Source: Hsuehochloa calcarea (lineage: Eukaryota > Streptophyta > Magnoliopsida > Poales > Poaceae). Taken from it: 64,000 nucleotides of DNA. The position numbers and the translations under genes are program-made. A model generated the notes under the pieces. That model saw nothing but the letters and a program-made list of their open reading frames with translations. It was not told the DNA's origin and made no database searches. Positions 11,501-24,200 of the stretch are shown here, in pieces (position 1 is the stretch's first letter; each line of letters opens with the position of its first letter). The stretch covers positions 3,951,517 through 4,015,516 of the forward strand of contig CM070598.1 in NCBI GenBank assembly GCA_036346395.1, given 5' to 3'.

Positions 11501-14500
11501 TTGAATTTGGCTAAGTCTAAGGCGGTCCGACCGCTCACGGAGGCGGTCCGACCGCCATGGGCGATCGACCGGCCACGCTGAGGCGGTCGGGCCGTAATAA
11601 CTTGAACGTCCGCCAACCGTGGCGATGTTGATTTGTTAGGTCAAAGTCATTGGTTTCATGGCATATGTTTTGCATGATGCATGTTTTGACTAACATGGGT
11701 CAAGTTGTGAAGAACTTGTTCCGAATTCGTGTTTGCTTGTGCGTGGTTGTGCGGTTGCTTGGTGGTCAACGACGGTCAACGGCGAGGAGGATCGGGACTA
11801 GACTTGGAGAGTTGAGGTCGAGCGATCGACGATGCGGGTGAGTCAACGACTCAAGCGTGACACAAGATGGACAATGGTGACCTATTGGCAAATCCATGAC
11901 GCATGGTGAAGCGGTTTAGGTCAAAAGATTAAAGACGGCGCTTTGCGAAGCGTGCGTATGTGACCCGTTTGTTAGTGGGCCTTAACGGGAGCCCAATTGA
12001 GTCAAACCCTAGAGAGTTTTAGGCCTCCACTATAAATAGGAGGAGGTGGGGGCTGTTCCACCTCTCTCGCCTTTTTATGTTTCAAAACCCTAATTGTCTT
12101 TAGGGGAGTTGAGGTGGAGGCTAGGGCTCTTGATGGTTTGTGGTGAATTTCGTGATCTTTGATTGTCCACTGATCCATGATGGTGTGGATGTAATCCAGC
12201 TTCAATCACGAAATCAATCTATGCAAGGTTTGCTTGAGATAAGTCTCTTTTCGTTCTTGTTTTCAATTTGGTGATTTTAGGGCTTCCTTTGATCCGCGAG
12301 TTTGTGATTGATTCTTTCACGTGGATTAGCTTGCTGTGATATGTGTGAATCTATCTAGCATCATCTTGATCATCAATCTCTCACGAACAAGCATTAGGAT
12401 CAAGTTTTCGTTCTTGCCCGGTTTTAGACCCTCTGTTAATAAATTGGCAATTGCTTAAGATCGTTCCAAGAATTATCATAATATTCGATTGGAATAGGTC
12501 CTCAATAGCATATAGAAGTTGTGTGCAAAGTTTCATAAAGATTGGAGTTGAGAATCAAAAGTTTCACCTAATTGCAACTTCGTCATCGGCCGATTTTCTT
12601 GTTTGAGATCGGTTCAGATCGCCGGTCCGACCGCCCCTCACCACCGGTCCGACCGATTTCGGAGCGGTCCGACCGCCAGTATAACAGCGGTCCGACCGGT
12701 TCAGTACAGAGGTCAGACCGCCAGTACTTGTGTTGCTTTGATTCTTGCTGATTTTTGTCGCATTGCTTAGGGGTTTAATTGGATTCAATACTAGTCTTCC
12801 GCTGTACTGGTATATTGATCTTCATAGCTTTCTAATAGCTACTGGAGTGAAATTGTATTGAGTTCATAATTTGTGAAAAAGTGAGCGTGCTCCTATTCAC
12901 CCCCCCCTCTAGTCGCCTTTTCGGTCCAACAGACATACTTTGAGAAGAGATATGTTCTGTCCAGTGGTGCTCTTCGCTTCACATTGCTCAAGAACCTTTA
13001 TAGTATTCGGCAGCAACCAGATCAGTCAGTGGAGGAGTATTACAGTGCTTTCACTCATATCACTGGTCCTCTATAGTCTATGACACCGAAGGCTGCTACT
13101 GCTTATCAGTCTTGTGTTGTCAAAGATGAGTATGCTCAGTAGACGCTCATGCATCAATTTGTGATAGGACTTCGATCAGAGTTTGGGCCTGTTCGTACTC
13201 AGTTACTCAACTGTCTCACTCCATCGACTTTGACTGATGTGCTTTCTAGTTTGATTGCAGAGGACTCGTCTTCATTCGCTTATGCCTACCTTAGGATCCT
13301 CACCACATGTTGTCCTAGGTCTCTCACAACGGTCTGGATCTATCAGAGCAACACTCACAGGAGTGCTGGTATGTTCTTATTGTAAGATGACTGATCATCT
13401 TGTTGACAAGTGTTTCAAGTAACATCCAGATCAACTTGTTGATTATCGTGCCAGACATCCATTTGTCGTCGTCGTGGAACACCTACTGGGCCTCCGAGAG
13501 CACTTACTGGAGCAGTCACTGCTGCCACACCCACACCTACTGTGACTTTTGGATTAGTATCTGCTATGACTTCAGTTGTATCTTCTGCTTCTAGCGCTGC
13601 TCATCCTTGGGTTCTGGACTTGGATGCCTCTTTTTATGTCACATCTGATAGCTCTCAGCTTGTTGCTCATAGGTTCGTGACTGATGCTGCATATGTTCAC
13701 ACTACTGATGGTACACCTTGCTCTATTACTTATCAGGGCATTATGTCTACATCTCCCTGATGTGTCTTTTGTTCCTCGGCTATCTATGAACCTTCATTCT
13801 GTTGGTTAACTCACTGATATGAATTGTTTCATTGGATTTGATTATTCTTGTTTCATTTCCAGAGCAGAAAAGTGATTGGTTCTTGCTATCGCCGTAGGGG
13901 CTCTCCTAGTCTCTATGTTTTGGACACCTTACATCTTCCTTCCACCAATACGTCGAAGGCCTCAGTGTTTTTTGCTATGTCATCATTTTAGTCTCCTATT
14001 GGTTCTTCTTTCATCAAGTGGCATCATAGATTTGGTCATCTTTGTGAAGCTCGCCTCACCACTCTAGTTCAACAAGGTTCCTTAGGTCATGTCACTGTTG
14101 AGTTTAGTTTTCATTTTACCGGTTGTAAGCTGAGGAAACAGATACAACTTCCATATTCCAGTAGTACCTCTCAGCCTTCTGGTCCTTTTGATTTGGTGCA
14201 TTCAGATGTATGGGGTTCATCTCCTTTTGCTTCAAAGGGTGGTCATAGTTATTATGTCATATTTGTCGATGATCACTCTCGATATACATGGATCTATTTT
14301 ATGAAACATCGCTATCAGTTGATTTCCATTTATCAGTCTTTTGCTAAGATGGTTCATATAAAGTTTTCTTCTTCCATTCGTGTTTTTCGTTCCGACTCGG
14401 GGGGTACCTTTCATCAGTTCCTTTCTTCCACATATTCCACATCCCTTTTATGTCTACCTCGCATTCTTTCATCAAACTTGTCTTCTCCAGATACACACAC

Positions 14501-17424
14501 TCCTCCAGTTTCACCTTCTAGTGTGTCTCCTCCACCAACTCCACCAGTTTCTGACACTTCCACTTTTCTCTTTCACTACAGTCGTCGACAGAGAGTTCCT
14601 TCTAATCCTCAGTCCTCCTCTCCTCCACTTGACCCTCCGGCCAGTACCACCGACTCTGACGATCGTTCTACTACATCACGATATGCGCTGCGTGATCGTT
14701 CTTCTATTCAGGCACCAGAGAGATGGGGTTTTTCTCGTGCAGGTGCAGTAGCTGAGCTGAGTACTTATCAGGAGGTTGTCAGTGTACCTAAGTGGCAGTT
14801 GGCTATGACAGAGGAGCTCACAGCATTAGAGTGTACAAGTACTTGGGATCTTGTTTCGCTACCATCTGGAGTTGTTCCTATTACTTGCAAGTGGGTGTAC
14901 AAAATAAGGAACAAGTCAGATGGGTCAGTAGAGCGATACAAAACTCATCTTGTTGCAAGAGGTTTTCAACAGGCTTATGGTCGAGATTATGATAAGACTT
15001 TTGCTCCAGTTGCTCATATGACCATAGTCCGTACTCTTATTACTGTTGCAGTGGTACGCACATGGACTATATCTCATATGGATGTCAAGAATGCTTTTCT
15101 TCATGGTGATCTACATGAGGTCTATATGCAGCCACCCCTCGGTGTTGAGGCTCCTACAGGCTATGTTTGTCGCCTTAGGCGTGCTCTATATGGTCTTAAG
15201 CAGGCTCCTCGTGCTTGGTTTGAGCGTTTTAGTTCTGTGATTCGAGCTGCTGGTTTCACTCCGAGTGAGCATGACTCTGCCTTGTTTACTCACACTTCTC
15301 GGCGAGGTCGTACTTTGCTTCTGCTGTATGTAGATGGTATGCTGATTACAGGAGATGACATGGACTATGTGGCTTTTGTGAAGAGGAAATTGAGTGAACA
15401 ATTTATGATGTCCGATTTGGGACCATTGAGCTATTTTCTAGGGATTGATGTTCATTCTAATGGTGATGGCTACTATCTCTCTCAGCATTGCTACGTTCAA
15501 GATCTGCTTGCTCGCTCTGAGATAACTAATACTCGTACTGTTGCCACACCCATCGAGCTTTACTTGCAGCTTCAACCTACAGATGATGTACCCCTGACAT
15601 ATCCTTCTCGCTATCGTCAACTCGTTGGGTGCCTTGTCTATCTCACTGTCACCAGGCCAGACATTGCTCATGTTGTTCATGTGCTCAGCCAGTTTATCAG
15701 TACTCCCACATCAGTCCACCATAGTCATGTTCTTCGTGTGCTGAGATACTTGAAGGGGACTACGTCCAGACGTCTGTGCTATACCAGTTCGAGTCAACTC
15801 TAGCTACACACTCTGACTCCACTTGGGCGAGTGATCCTGCTGATCGTCGATCTATCACTGACTGTTGTATCTCTCTTGGTACTTCGCTCATTGGCTGATA
15901 GTCCAAGAAGCAGACTGCGGTGTCACGCTCTAGTACAGAAGCCGAGCTTTGAGCTCTTGCTGCTACCACCTCAGAGATCATTTGGCTTCGATGGCTCTTG
16001 ATTGATCTAGGTGTCTATTGTGACAATCCTACACCTCTCTTTTGTGATAATACAAGTGTCATTCAGATTGCTAGTGATCTAGTGAAGCGTGAGTTGATAA
16101 AGCACATTGGTGTTGATGCATCCTTCACACAATCTTATTGTCAGCGGTCGATCATCGCTCTCAAGTATGTTCCCTCAGAGTTTTAAATTGCATATTTCTT
16201 CACTAAAGTTCAGACTCGAGAACATCATCTGTTTCATCTACTCAAACTCAGTGCATCAGATCCTCCTGATCCATCTTGAGTTTGAAGGGGGGTGTTAAAA
16301 GTGCTGTCTATTCTCTCCCTCTCTTAGCCCATGTGGCCCATGTAGCTCATGAGGTTCATTTAATCTTCTCTATATATACTTTCTCATTAATGAATAAGAT
16401 ACATAGTTGTGAGTAACAAAATCACTCTCTATTTTTCTGACAGATGTATCGTCTCAATTTGTACTATTTATTTTTTCTGTTCACGCTTTTAGAGTTAATG
16501 TCAGATATTTGCAAACATCATTTGACTGAAGTTTGCTGAAATAAGCAGAGGTTCCAGACAATACTTCCCGTGTGCAATACTGGAAGCAATGCAAGTATCT
16601 CCGGAAGAACATTTGGCTTGAAACTTGGCTGAGACGGGAAATTCAGGCCCTTACACAGGTATATATGGTGCTACGTATTAGCGACACAATTTTCCATAGC
16701 TCAGAAGAATCATATTTGCACTTTCAAGTTTTGGCTGCTCGAGTAGGCCACCTAGCTTGTTTAAAAAGGATAATGGATTTGGAGCGTCCAATTGGTACTT
16801 ACTAGTGTTAGGATGTTTGAACGTCCTTGTTTGTACTTTCTCTGGATCCTTGTTAGTTGTTAGGGCTTCTCTTCTTATATGTAATTCTTCACATTTTTGT
16901 GTTACCCGTTGCTCACTGATCATGGTCAAAGGAGATACTCGGGCATCTTTACTACTACAATTTTTCGTTGGCAATAATCGGGTTGATTTGCACACTCCAG
17001 AAGATCCAGAAGTACATATTAGCATAATGCTGGCAGTTGCAGTTATTCTTGTTATGTTGAAATTGTTCTCCATGTTGTAGAATTGTTGTCGTTTGGTGGC
17101 AATGTATAGTAATACTGAGTTCTGCAGGATGAAAATGTTGAGGCCATCGTTTACCACATCCATGGTGTGATTGAGTCGTTCATGAAAAGGCAAGAAAAGG
17201 AACACGCTTCAAAGAAGATCCCGCCAGAGGATATGAGGGAAGAGTTCAAGGCTCTGCTTTCTGATGCTGCGAGGCCATTCCTCCTTGGGCGAACAGGGCG
17301 GTTCGTCGCCGAGGTAGAGCTCTTCCTGGTCTCACATCTGAACATCGATGCGTACAACAAAGTGCGTGTTCAGAGACTCAGGGAGACCACTTCGCATGTA
17401 ACAAGAGAGCAGGATGTTAAATGA
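8524..17424 (+). CDS. C3HC4 RING E3 ubiquitin ligase, plant Topors-like
   Basis: Six exons join in phase: 8524-8677, 9054-9148, 9655-9734, 9924-9973, 16549-16658 and 17128-17424, giving 261 residues. A Ser-rich start precedes the RING finger: CPIC, then C-F-H-S-F-C-Y-K-C formed across the exon 1/2 junction, then CPLC. RING proteins recruit a charged E2 and pass ubiquitin to a substrate. Downstream are FDGESFERQYI, a basic patch, WKQCKYLRKNIW and a C-terminal domain ending in VELFLVSHLNIDAYNK. That closing motif is what suggests the Topors-like family; the substrate is unknown. Intron 4 is 6.6 kb because of a copia insertion exactly at its donor (GAG|GTTGTC). The donor of exon 3 (GAG|GTCTTG) is also weak. 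The stop comes soon after the Topors-like domain, so the C-terminus may be shorter than in relatives. Confidence 0.88.
9976..10195 (+). repeat. 5' LTR (220 bp) of copia in RING gene
   Basis: It contains TATA-like CTCTATATATACTC near 10056. The 3' part holds three tandem copies of a roughly 33 bp unit around AGTTGTGAATAG, against one copy in the right LTR, which explains the 70 bp length difference. Confidence 0.85.
10893..13760 (+). pseudogene. Copia gag and protease remnant, split by a solo LTR
   Basis: Gag-like reading (SAKQMWTL before the break; TYFEKRY, LKNLYSIRQ and SVEEYYSAF after it) is interrupted by the solo LTR at 11169-12931 and by several stops. Near 13608 the protease region reads WVLDLDAS, so the expected D-S/T-G catalytic triplet is lost. 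Confidence 0.75.
11169..12931 (+). mobile_element. Solo LTR nested in copia gag
   Basis: A 1763 bp segment starts TGTGGATTTC, ends GGTCCAACA and is flanked by perfect 5 bp repeats GACAT (11164-11168 and 12932-12936). It holds no gag-pol. A TATA box (CACTATAAATAGG) lies near 12030. The GGTCCGACCG-type word recurs in two clusters (11285-11600 and 12610-12720). The 3' end near CCCCCCCTCTAGTCGCC is typical of long grass LTRs. A related truncated copy starts at 53826. Recombination between the LTRs of a full element is the usual origin. Confidence 0.88.
14020..16190 (+). pseudogene. Copia integrase, RT and RNase H remnant
   Basis: Integrase zinc-finger remains are near 14020-14140 (WHHRFGH; one of the two late cysteines is missing). 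The integrase core begins at 14193 (VHSDVWG, then FRSDSGG). It then jumps to a Pro/Ser-rich linker, so the part carrying the catalytic Glu is deleted. RT runs to about 15800 with WVYKIRNKSDG, MDVKNAFLHG and LYGLKQAPRAW. The catalytic YVDD reads YVDG near 15330, losing the second Asp. RNase H fragments with stops continue to 16190. Confidence 0.88.
16293..16442 (+). repeat. 3' LTR (150 bp) of copia in RING gene
   Basis: It starts TGTTAAAAGTG right after a purine tract (TTTGAAGGGGGG) and ends TTTTCTGACA. It matches the left LTR apart from that LTR's extra tandem units. Confidence 0.85.
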
Positions 17425-17548
17425 GCTGAACATAAGAACATGGCAGCTAGCCACTAGCTGGTTGAGAATTAAACAAGGCACAGACCTCCCAAACTGATGA
17501 AAACATTTACAAAGCTGGATTCGTGTATACTATTACACTCTTGCTTCT

Positions 17549-17863
17549 TTACGCTGTATGATCAGTCTCGCAGTAGCCCAGGAACTGCGGGCTCCCCCGG
17601 TACGCGTCCACCGACGCCGTGTTTATGATGCTCGCGCCCTCCGCCATGTGCCTCACGGCGTGCTTGGGCATAAAGAAGCAGGAGAAGACGTTGGTTCGGA
17701 AGACGCGCTCGAGCCTGTCCCCGGGGACGTCGGTGATGCACGGAGTCACGAAGCTCTCCGCGGCGTTGTTGACGAGGACGTCGATGCGGCCGAAGACGGC
17801 GACTACCTCGTCGACGACCTCCCTCCAGTTGCGCGTATAGCTTTCATGACATGTAGGCAGCAC
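17549..17863 (-). pseudogene. Short-chain dehydrogenase/reductase fragment
   Basis: About 100 residues read on the minus strand with WREVVDEVVAVFGRIDVLVNNAAE, where LVNNAA is the structural motif of classical SDR enzymes, followed by RVFRTNVFSCFFMPKHAVRHM and SIINTASVDAY. This resembles the middle of plant glucose/ribitol-dehydrogenase-like proteins. The N-terminal TGxxxGIG cofactor loop is absent. The frame fails just where the catalytic YxxxK should follow (reads YCETD, then stop). It is a captured or decayed piece lying 125 bp past the RING stop, possibly inside that gene's 3' UTR on the opposite strand. Confidence 0.8.
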
Positions 17864-18256
17864 GTATGGACGTTTGGCTCCGAGCCTCCAAGTCCATGGC
17901 TAGCATGCATATCCGTAGAACATTCCAGTATTTCTGCGGCATTTAAATTTTAAAGACCACAGGATAGCTCAAAAGGTCTTATTTTCTGATCAAGCATATA
18001 ATCCCAGAGTGTAAAGTTCATTAACATTTCTTTGACCAAACTCCTCGTAATTTACAGGCACGGCCGCGCAAAGGCTCCCTGAGTACTTGCAGACAAGAAA
18101 AAAACTATTATATTCGGCCTCTGGAACACCGAAGCACTTGGCGCAAACTTTGACACGGAGAGAGTAACTACTAGTGAAACAAAATAAAAGAAGAAATTGG
18201 GTTTTAGCAGCAGGTACGTGACGACGACCTCTAGACTCGCCAGATCAATTGGGAAT

Positions 18257-21200
18257 TCAGGGTTCGGTTCTCAGAGCGTCGAAGTCTACAAATATTACTG
18301 ATGTGTTGTCCTTGGTTCGCAAATTCCTAGCTTCACTCAACACATGATCCGCAACTTTGTCTGCTGAAGTTTTGTGGTCGTTGTTCCGCTCCTTATACTG
18401 CAAAATAGGACATAAAACTAGCATCACACAACATGAAAATAATACGATTAAACGCCAATTGATCTCTTACCTCTAGGACAAGTTGCACTGCCCTTTTAGT
18501 GCTAACAACATCCCATAGCCCATCACTGCAGGGGGGCAAACAAAGAACATGTCATACAATGGATGCATTACATCAGTAAGCATGAGCTTAGTAGATAAGA
18601 GAATAGCGTTACCTAGCAATGAGCGCAAAAGCTGAGCATGCTTTTGTGATGTGAACCACTTGGCTCACAAATGGTTCTGTGCTGAACCTTGAGTCTTGCT
18701 CTTTGAGAAACTTATCTCCAAGCATCCTGCAAAGATTTAGCCCTGTGGAAATAAAGAGTGAGATTTTGACATCATTGCTGGTCAAGTCTCCGTTAGAAGT
18801 AAGGTGTCATACCACATATACGGCTTTCACCATCTTTCAGGGGATGTCCTGACTTTGCTATCCGGGCTCGTTCCGTTGTACTAATTACTCGATGATCCTC
18901 TGTCATTGTAATTGTTTTCCCATTGACACTGACAAAGGTATATAAATAATTATTGTACTATAGAGCTTGTGAGAAAAAAACTAAAAAGCACTTCGAAAGC
19001 ATGGCCTAAGTATATTTATGCTATCCATTTTTTATAGTTTTTATATAGAAGGGAGGCATTAGTTAACTTTGAATTATAAAGGATAAGAAAATTGCATATT
19101 TCACGTATAACAAGTGCCTGCTACTCAAGAGAACATAGTACAATATCTTAGAGAAGAGCAAAGATGTTGGTATTACTTCATAATACATGCCGAGTCACCG
19201 AGATTAGCACATTGGGCAAAGCAATCTTTGTTCTGATCAAACCAAATAAGAAGGGCAGTTGCAGTACAACCCTGGCAAAAATAGACAGACATGGTAAGCC
19301 ATAGAAGTTCATGTGCTATTGTCATGGACTCATGGACATAGGACCTGGCCCCCAGCCGGCACTTCAGGAGACACGGTGCAGCAAGCATCTATTTAATTAG
19401 AGTTTGAGTCGATCACAATCTATTAGGGATTGAGTTAGATTCCTCATAGATAGGATCATTACTTAAGGGTCAAGTAAGTCATCCCTATAAAAAAGACATC
19501 ATGTATCCATTATCAATCAAGCAATCAACAGCATGGTTGTCACGACGCTGCCAAGGCGCGGCCCTTGGCGTCGTGGCGGCATAGCTATAAAACCTAGACC
19601 AGTCATAGACCCGGTCGAGGTCTCGGGTCACTGACCCAGTGGTTGGTCGGACTGGTGGGTCAATGGTCGGACCGCATGTTTTTAAATTTAATACACACAC
19701 ACCACAAAAAACAGAACAAAAAAAATCCACACAAAAGGCAACGATAATTAAAGAATCTGAATTTTGAACAACAAATTAAGTTAGTCAAAGAGGGACATCA
19801 TAGGCTCACGTAATAACGAGATCATTCAAACAATTGATGTTGTAGTATATTTTTCTTCTTTGAATGAATATGTTTAGATATGCTTTAATTCCTCTCACAT
19901 CCAGATGCACTACATGTTTGGCTTAATACATGAATTGCTAACTTACATAGTAGTATATATGTCTTAGATCTAACTATATATTATTCTGGTTAGAAAATAG
20001 AATGGTAGAAATCTAACACTTACATCTTAACTAGAGACTAGACAGTATAGATAAGCAAAGCAAGCAAGTAGGGAAATGCATCGTATCTTGTTGATGAGGC
20101 GAAGCTGAGCAGAGAACAGATAAGAGCCGCCGGCTAGAGTGAAAGAGTGAGAAAGATGGAAATTATTTATGTGTAGCCGCCAATTTCACAAGAGGATTCC
20201 TACTAAAACCTAACAGCATCTAAAGTATAAACATGTCCTTCAGTTTTGTCTTGAAAAACTCTTTCATTTGAGGGGTTTCTTGGAAATTGGCCTCAAGACC
20301 AAAACCCAACTGGGTCAAGCAAAACCGGCCAGGTCGACCGGGTTTTTCCGAGTCAATTGCATCTCCGGTCTTGTGAGTGTGCCCGGCCTGACAAAACCTC
20401 TTGGCCTGGGTTTTTCCGGTTCAACCGCCGGGCCGGGCCGGGTTTTATAACTATGCGTGGCGGTCCGAAGGGAACGCCGCGGAGGCTCGCCTCGCCTTGG
20501 CCATCTAGGCAGGCACCCAGGAAATATTGGCATTTGCGGCGTCGCCGCAGTGTCCACGACGAGAAACTGGTTGGGCGCCTTGGCCACCTACGCCTGCAGA
20601 TAAGTGAAGCTGCAGGGTCGGCGCCAGGGGGCGTCGTGTAGGAGAAGAAAAGCAACAAGGGCATCGGCGCGGGAGAAGTTCAACTGCGGGCATGGAACGC
20701 TAGCCATCACCACCCTCACTGCGTCGGCCGGCGGTGACTCCAGCGAGTTTCCCTCCCTTCGATGCACGCCAGGTACTCCCTCATCCACTCCCTATCCTCC
20801 CGATTTGCCTTCTGATTTGTCCTCTACTTATTGTTTTTCTCCCGATTTGTCCTCGGCTTCTTGTTTTTCTTGAGTTCTTCGTCTCCTCCTGATTTGCCTT
20901 CCTCTGCTCCTGATTTGTCTTCCTCTTCCTTCTACGTCTTCTTTTTTGTTGTCCCTCTTCCTCTACTCCCAATCTGCTCCCGGTGTGCTCATCATTCGTT
21001 CTTTTGTCTTCCTCTTCTAAGTCTAGCATTGACCTCTCTAATTTGTTGTCTTAGTCAACCCCTTTAGCTCACCGTATCTCGCCTTGAGGACGCCATGGCA
21101 CCTCTTAGGCGTCGTGGTCGCCAAGTACGTCGTGAAAACCATGATCAACAATGAAGAAGTATTTCCCAAGGCTCTAAGTCTAGCTCTGATCTCTCCCCTA

Positions 21201-24200
21201 GGATGGCTATTCTATATCCATCTCTCCCTCTAACCGGTGCCCTCTTCACCTAGGGCCGTTCAACCTCAAGTCATCGTCGTCCAACCTCTCTCCGACGGTG
21301 TTTATCCCCCGTCCTGTCATGATCTAGGATCGTGACAGGTATATTGAATAAGTGCTAATTCAATAAATGGAAAAGAGTATTCCTACTACTCTTTATGTAC
21401 GGCCTCTAATTGAAGAGCACATATAGCCATATACAGCTCATTTCGAGCCTATACGTTGCCAAACAAAGAGTTTTTGTCAGAGACTCAAAACTCATAAAAT
21501 CAGTAAATCTTTGTCTGTGGTTCACGAGAATCTTCAGTCACAAAGGACTTCATGAAGCTTCATGTATACATTTCGGAGCCAAAATTAAATATCCAAAGAG
21601 TCTTTTGTAAATCTAGAAAATCAATGTCAGGGAATTACAAACCCAGGGAAGGTTTAAAGGATGGAAAATTGAATAGTATATCAGATTGGCAAAAGTAGAG
21701 CTATGAATGTTCCTTCAACCAATTATACCAAAGTAACCAAAAAATGTGTAACATTGTAAGAAACATCTGCTTTCATTTATTTCATCGGGTTAACAGCAAT
21801 TTGATTAACAGCAACATAGGTGACAATACTAAAATGCATACACCAGGCAAGAAATCCAGATAAAAGGAAAACCTCATACTGATGATTGATTGCAGCTTCT
21901 GTCAAGGCAAAGGCATATTTAAGAACATCTGAAGCATTGTGGCATGAGAGAACCCTTTCTTTTGTCTCCTGTTGAGACAAAACGTTTGCAATGTTTTCTG
22001 GAAAAATCCTAGAAAACAAAAGTTGTCATCAGTTCAACATATAGATCACCATATCAAAGCTCAAAATCAAGAGCAGGTTCAAGCAACTCATACAATAATG
22101 GCCATATTCTAGGATAAAGTCATGATGTGCGCTTGAACAAACAAATAGGCAGAACTAGCTTACCTGCTGGCAGCCCTTGCAGCCCCATCCCCTCCATGGC
22201 CATCAAAAATGCCAAACAGCCCAAACTGTGTACAAATTCGATATCAGAAATGAGTACAACTCTTTGCAAAAACTAGTTACTCCTATACCTGTTCCACACC
22301 ACTAAGAGGATACCAGCAGCAGCTGACATCCTCCATGGGAAGTTTCTTTGCAGTTCGGCGGGCTATCATTGGATCAGATGCCATACCAACTCCAACAGGC
22401 ACTTGTTGATTTTGTAGCGAAATTTGGACCTAGTGAGGTAGCACTATTAGAAAATTACTTTCTGTACAAAGATTGATGCAGTCATGCAGCCAAACAATCT
22501 CCAAGAAAGAAACAATGCTAGACTTAAATCACGGAGTTCAAATATGCTGAAGAGTTTCTTGCATCTATATGTTTCGCCGCTTCAGTGTTCTCATGGCATG
22601 TGGATACCGGGTAGACCAGCTTATGAACTGAACAGGTTACAGGGAATGTAATTGAGCATGATGACATCGCTGACATGTTTTTTTCAAACTGACATCACTG
22701 ACATGTTTGAGTATGTAGATACGATGCCAATTTGAACAGGATATAGTTGGATTTATATGAGAGAGAAAACATTAGCCTTTCCTTCCGAGCAGAAGGATGA
22801 TGTTTGAGTGCCTTGTAAACCAAAGATATTGGAAGCATGAATATGTTAGCATAGGACTCTAGAATAGATTTTCTTTCGGTTTCCTTATCTGTAACCCCTT
22901 TGTACTCCCTATATATATTGCCCATTAGGCCCTATTGAATACATACACATGATTCATAACATGGTATCAGAGCTTAGGTACTAACCTAACTCTCCTTCCG
23001 CTGCCATCCGGTCGCTGCTGCCACCTCCGGCCGAGCCCGTAGTCACCCGGCCGCCAGTAGTCGCCACGCCGCCCCTCGCCGAGCCGCTCGTCGCGGACGG
23101 TGGGCGCAACCGCCGGTCCCGGTCGCTGTCGACCTTGGATTCTGCCGAATCTGCTCCGCCGCTCCAAGAGGAAGTTGGGCGTGTCCGAGACGAGCAAGGA
23201 GCCGACGGTGATCAGCCCTGGAGGCCTCGCGGGCGTGTCCGGGATGAGCAAAGAGCCGACGGTGATCGGCCCTGGAGGCCTCGCTGGCCGCCACGAGGTC
23301 GTTGTACTCGTTCTCCACGTTGTCCATGCCACGCACGCGTCGGAGCATCCGCCACTCCTTCCCGGTCGCCGCCGACATTGTTGTCGTCCGACGACGTGGG
23401 GAGCCACCTTCCTCGCCGGATCCTGTCGCCGCCGCTCCTTCCCGGTCACCGTTGCCGTCCGACGCCGCCGGGGGCTTCTCCCGCGTTGTCGCCCGTAGCC
23501 GCCTCATCTCCGACCGCCGCCGGCTCTTCTCCAGCAGCAAGGGGAACCCTAGTTCCCCACTGTAGCGTTGTGGTATTAGGCCGAGGCGGCTTCGGCCGGC
23601 CCTTTGAAGAGTCGGCACCGGCTTTAAAGAATCGGCCCGTGTTAAAAAAAAAGAGAGAAAAGAAGAAGAAGAAGAAGAGAGAGTATGTCGCTCTAACCGC
23701 CGCGCCGTCCAGCGCCGCCTGTTAGACTTCGTTGCCTTGGTCGCCGCGCCGTCCAACGCCGCCTACCGATGGCTTCCGTTCCATCCGCTGCGATTCCATT
23801 CTCGAGAACAAAGCTTAATGGAATGAACTACAGGTTGTGGTCTTCACTCATGGAGATCACGCTTGATGGTCTCCGCCTCTGGGGACATGTTACTGGTGCC
23901 CGACCTTGTCCGCCGTCGCCGGTTCAGCCTCCTTCTAGAAAGCCTACTTCTACATCTCCTACCGATGATGAGGCCACCAAGAAGTAGGTAGACAACGCTG
24001 CTTCTGATGCTGCTGATGAGGCTTATCAGTATGCCATAGATGCTTTTGAGCGCTGGTGTGTTGATGAGGCCCGCGTTAGGGCCATCCTAGTGGTCAGTGT
24101 CGACGACTCCATCCAGCCAGATATTGTTGGTCTGCGTGCCACTCGTCAGATCTGGGAGTACTTACGCGAGCAATACCAGCAGAGCAGCGATACTCAGTTC

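Larger units (their letters stand above)
9976..16442 (+). mobile_element. Ty1/copia LTR retrotransposon in RING intron 4
   Basis: LTRs begin TGTYAARAGTG and end in CA (9976-10195 and 16293-16442). A primer-binding-like TGCTATCAGAGCC follows the left LTR at once. Flanking 5 bp repeats are GAGGT (9971-9975) and GATGT (16443-16447), differing by one base. Domain order is gag, protease, integrase, RT, RNase H, as in copia. It is in the same orientation as the host gene, so its polyadenylation signals could truncate the host transcript. It is dead: many stops, a solo LTR inside gag, and damaged protease, integrase and RT sites. Confidence 0.93.
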
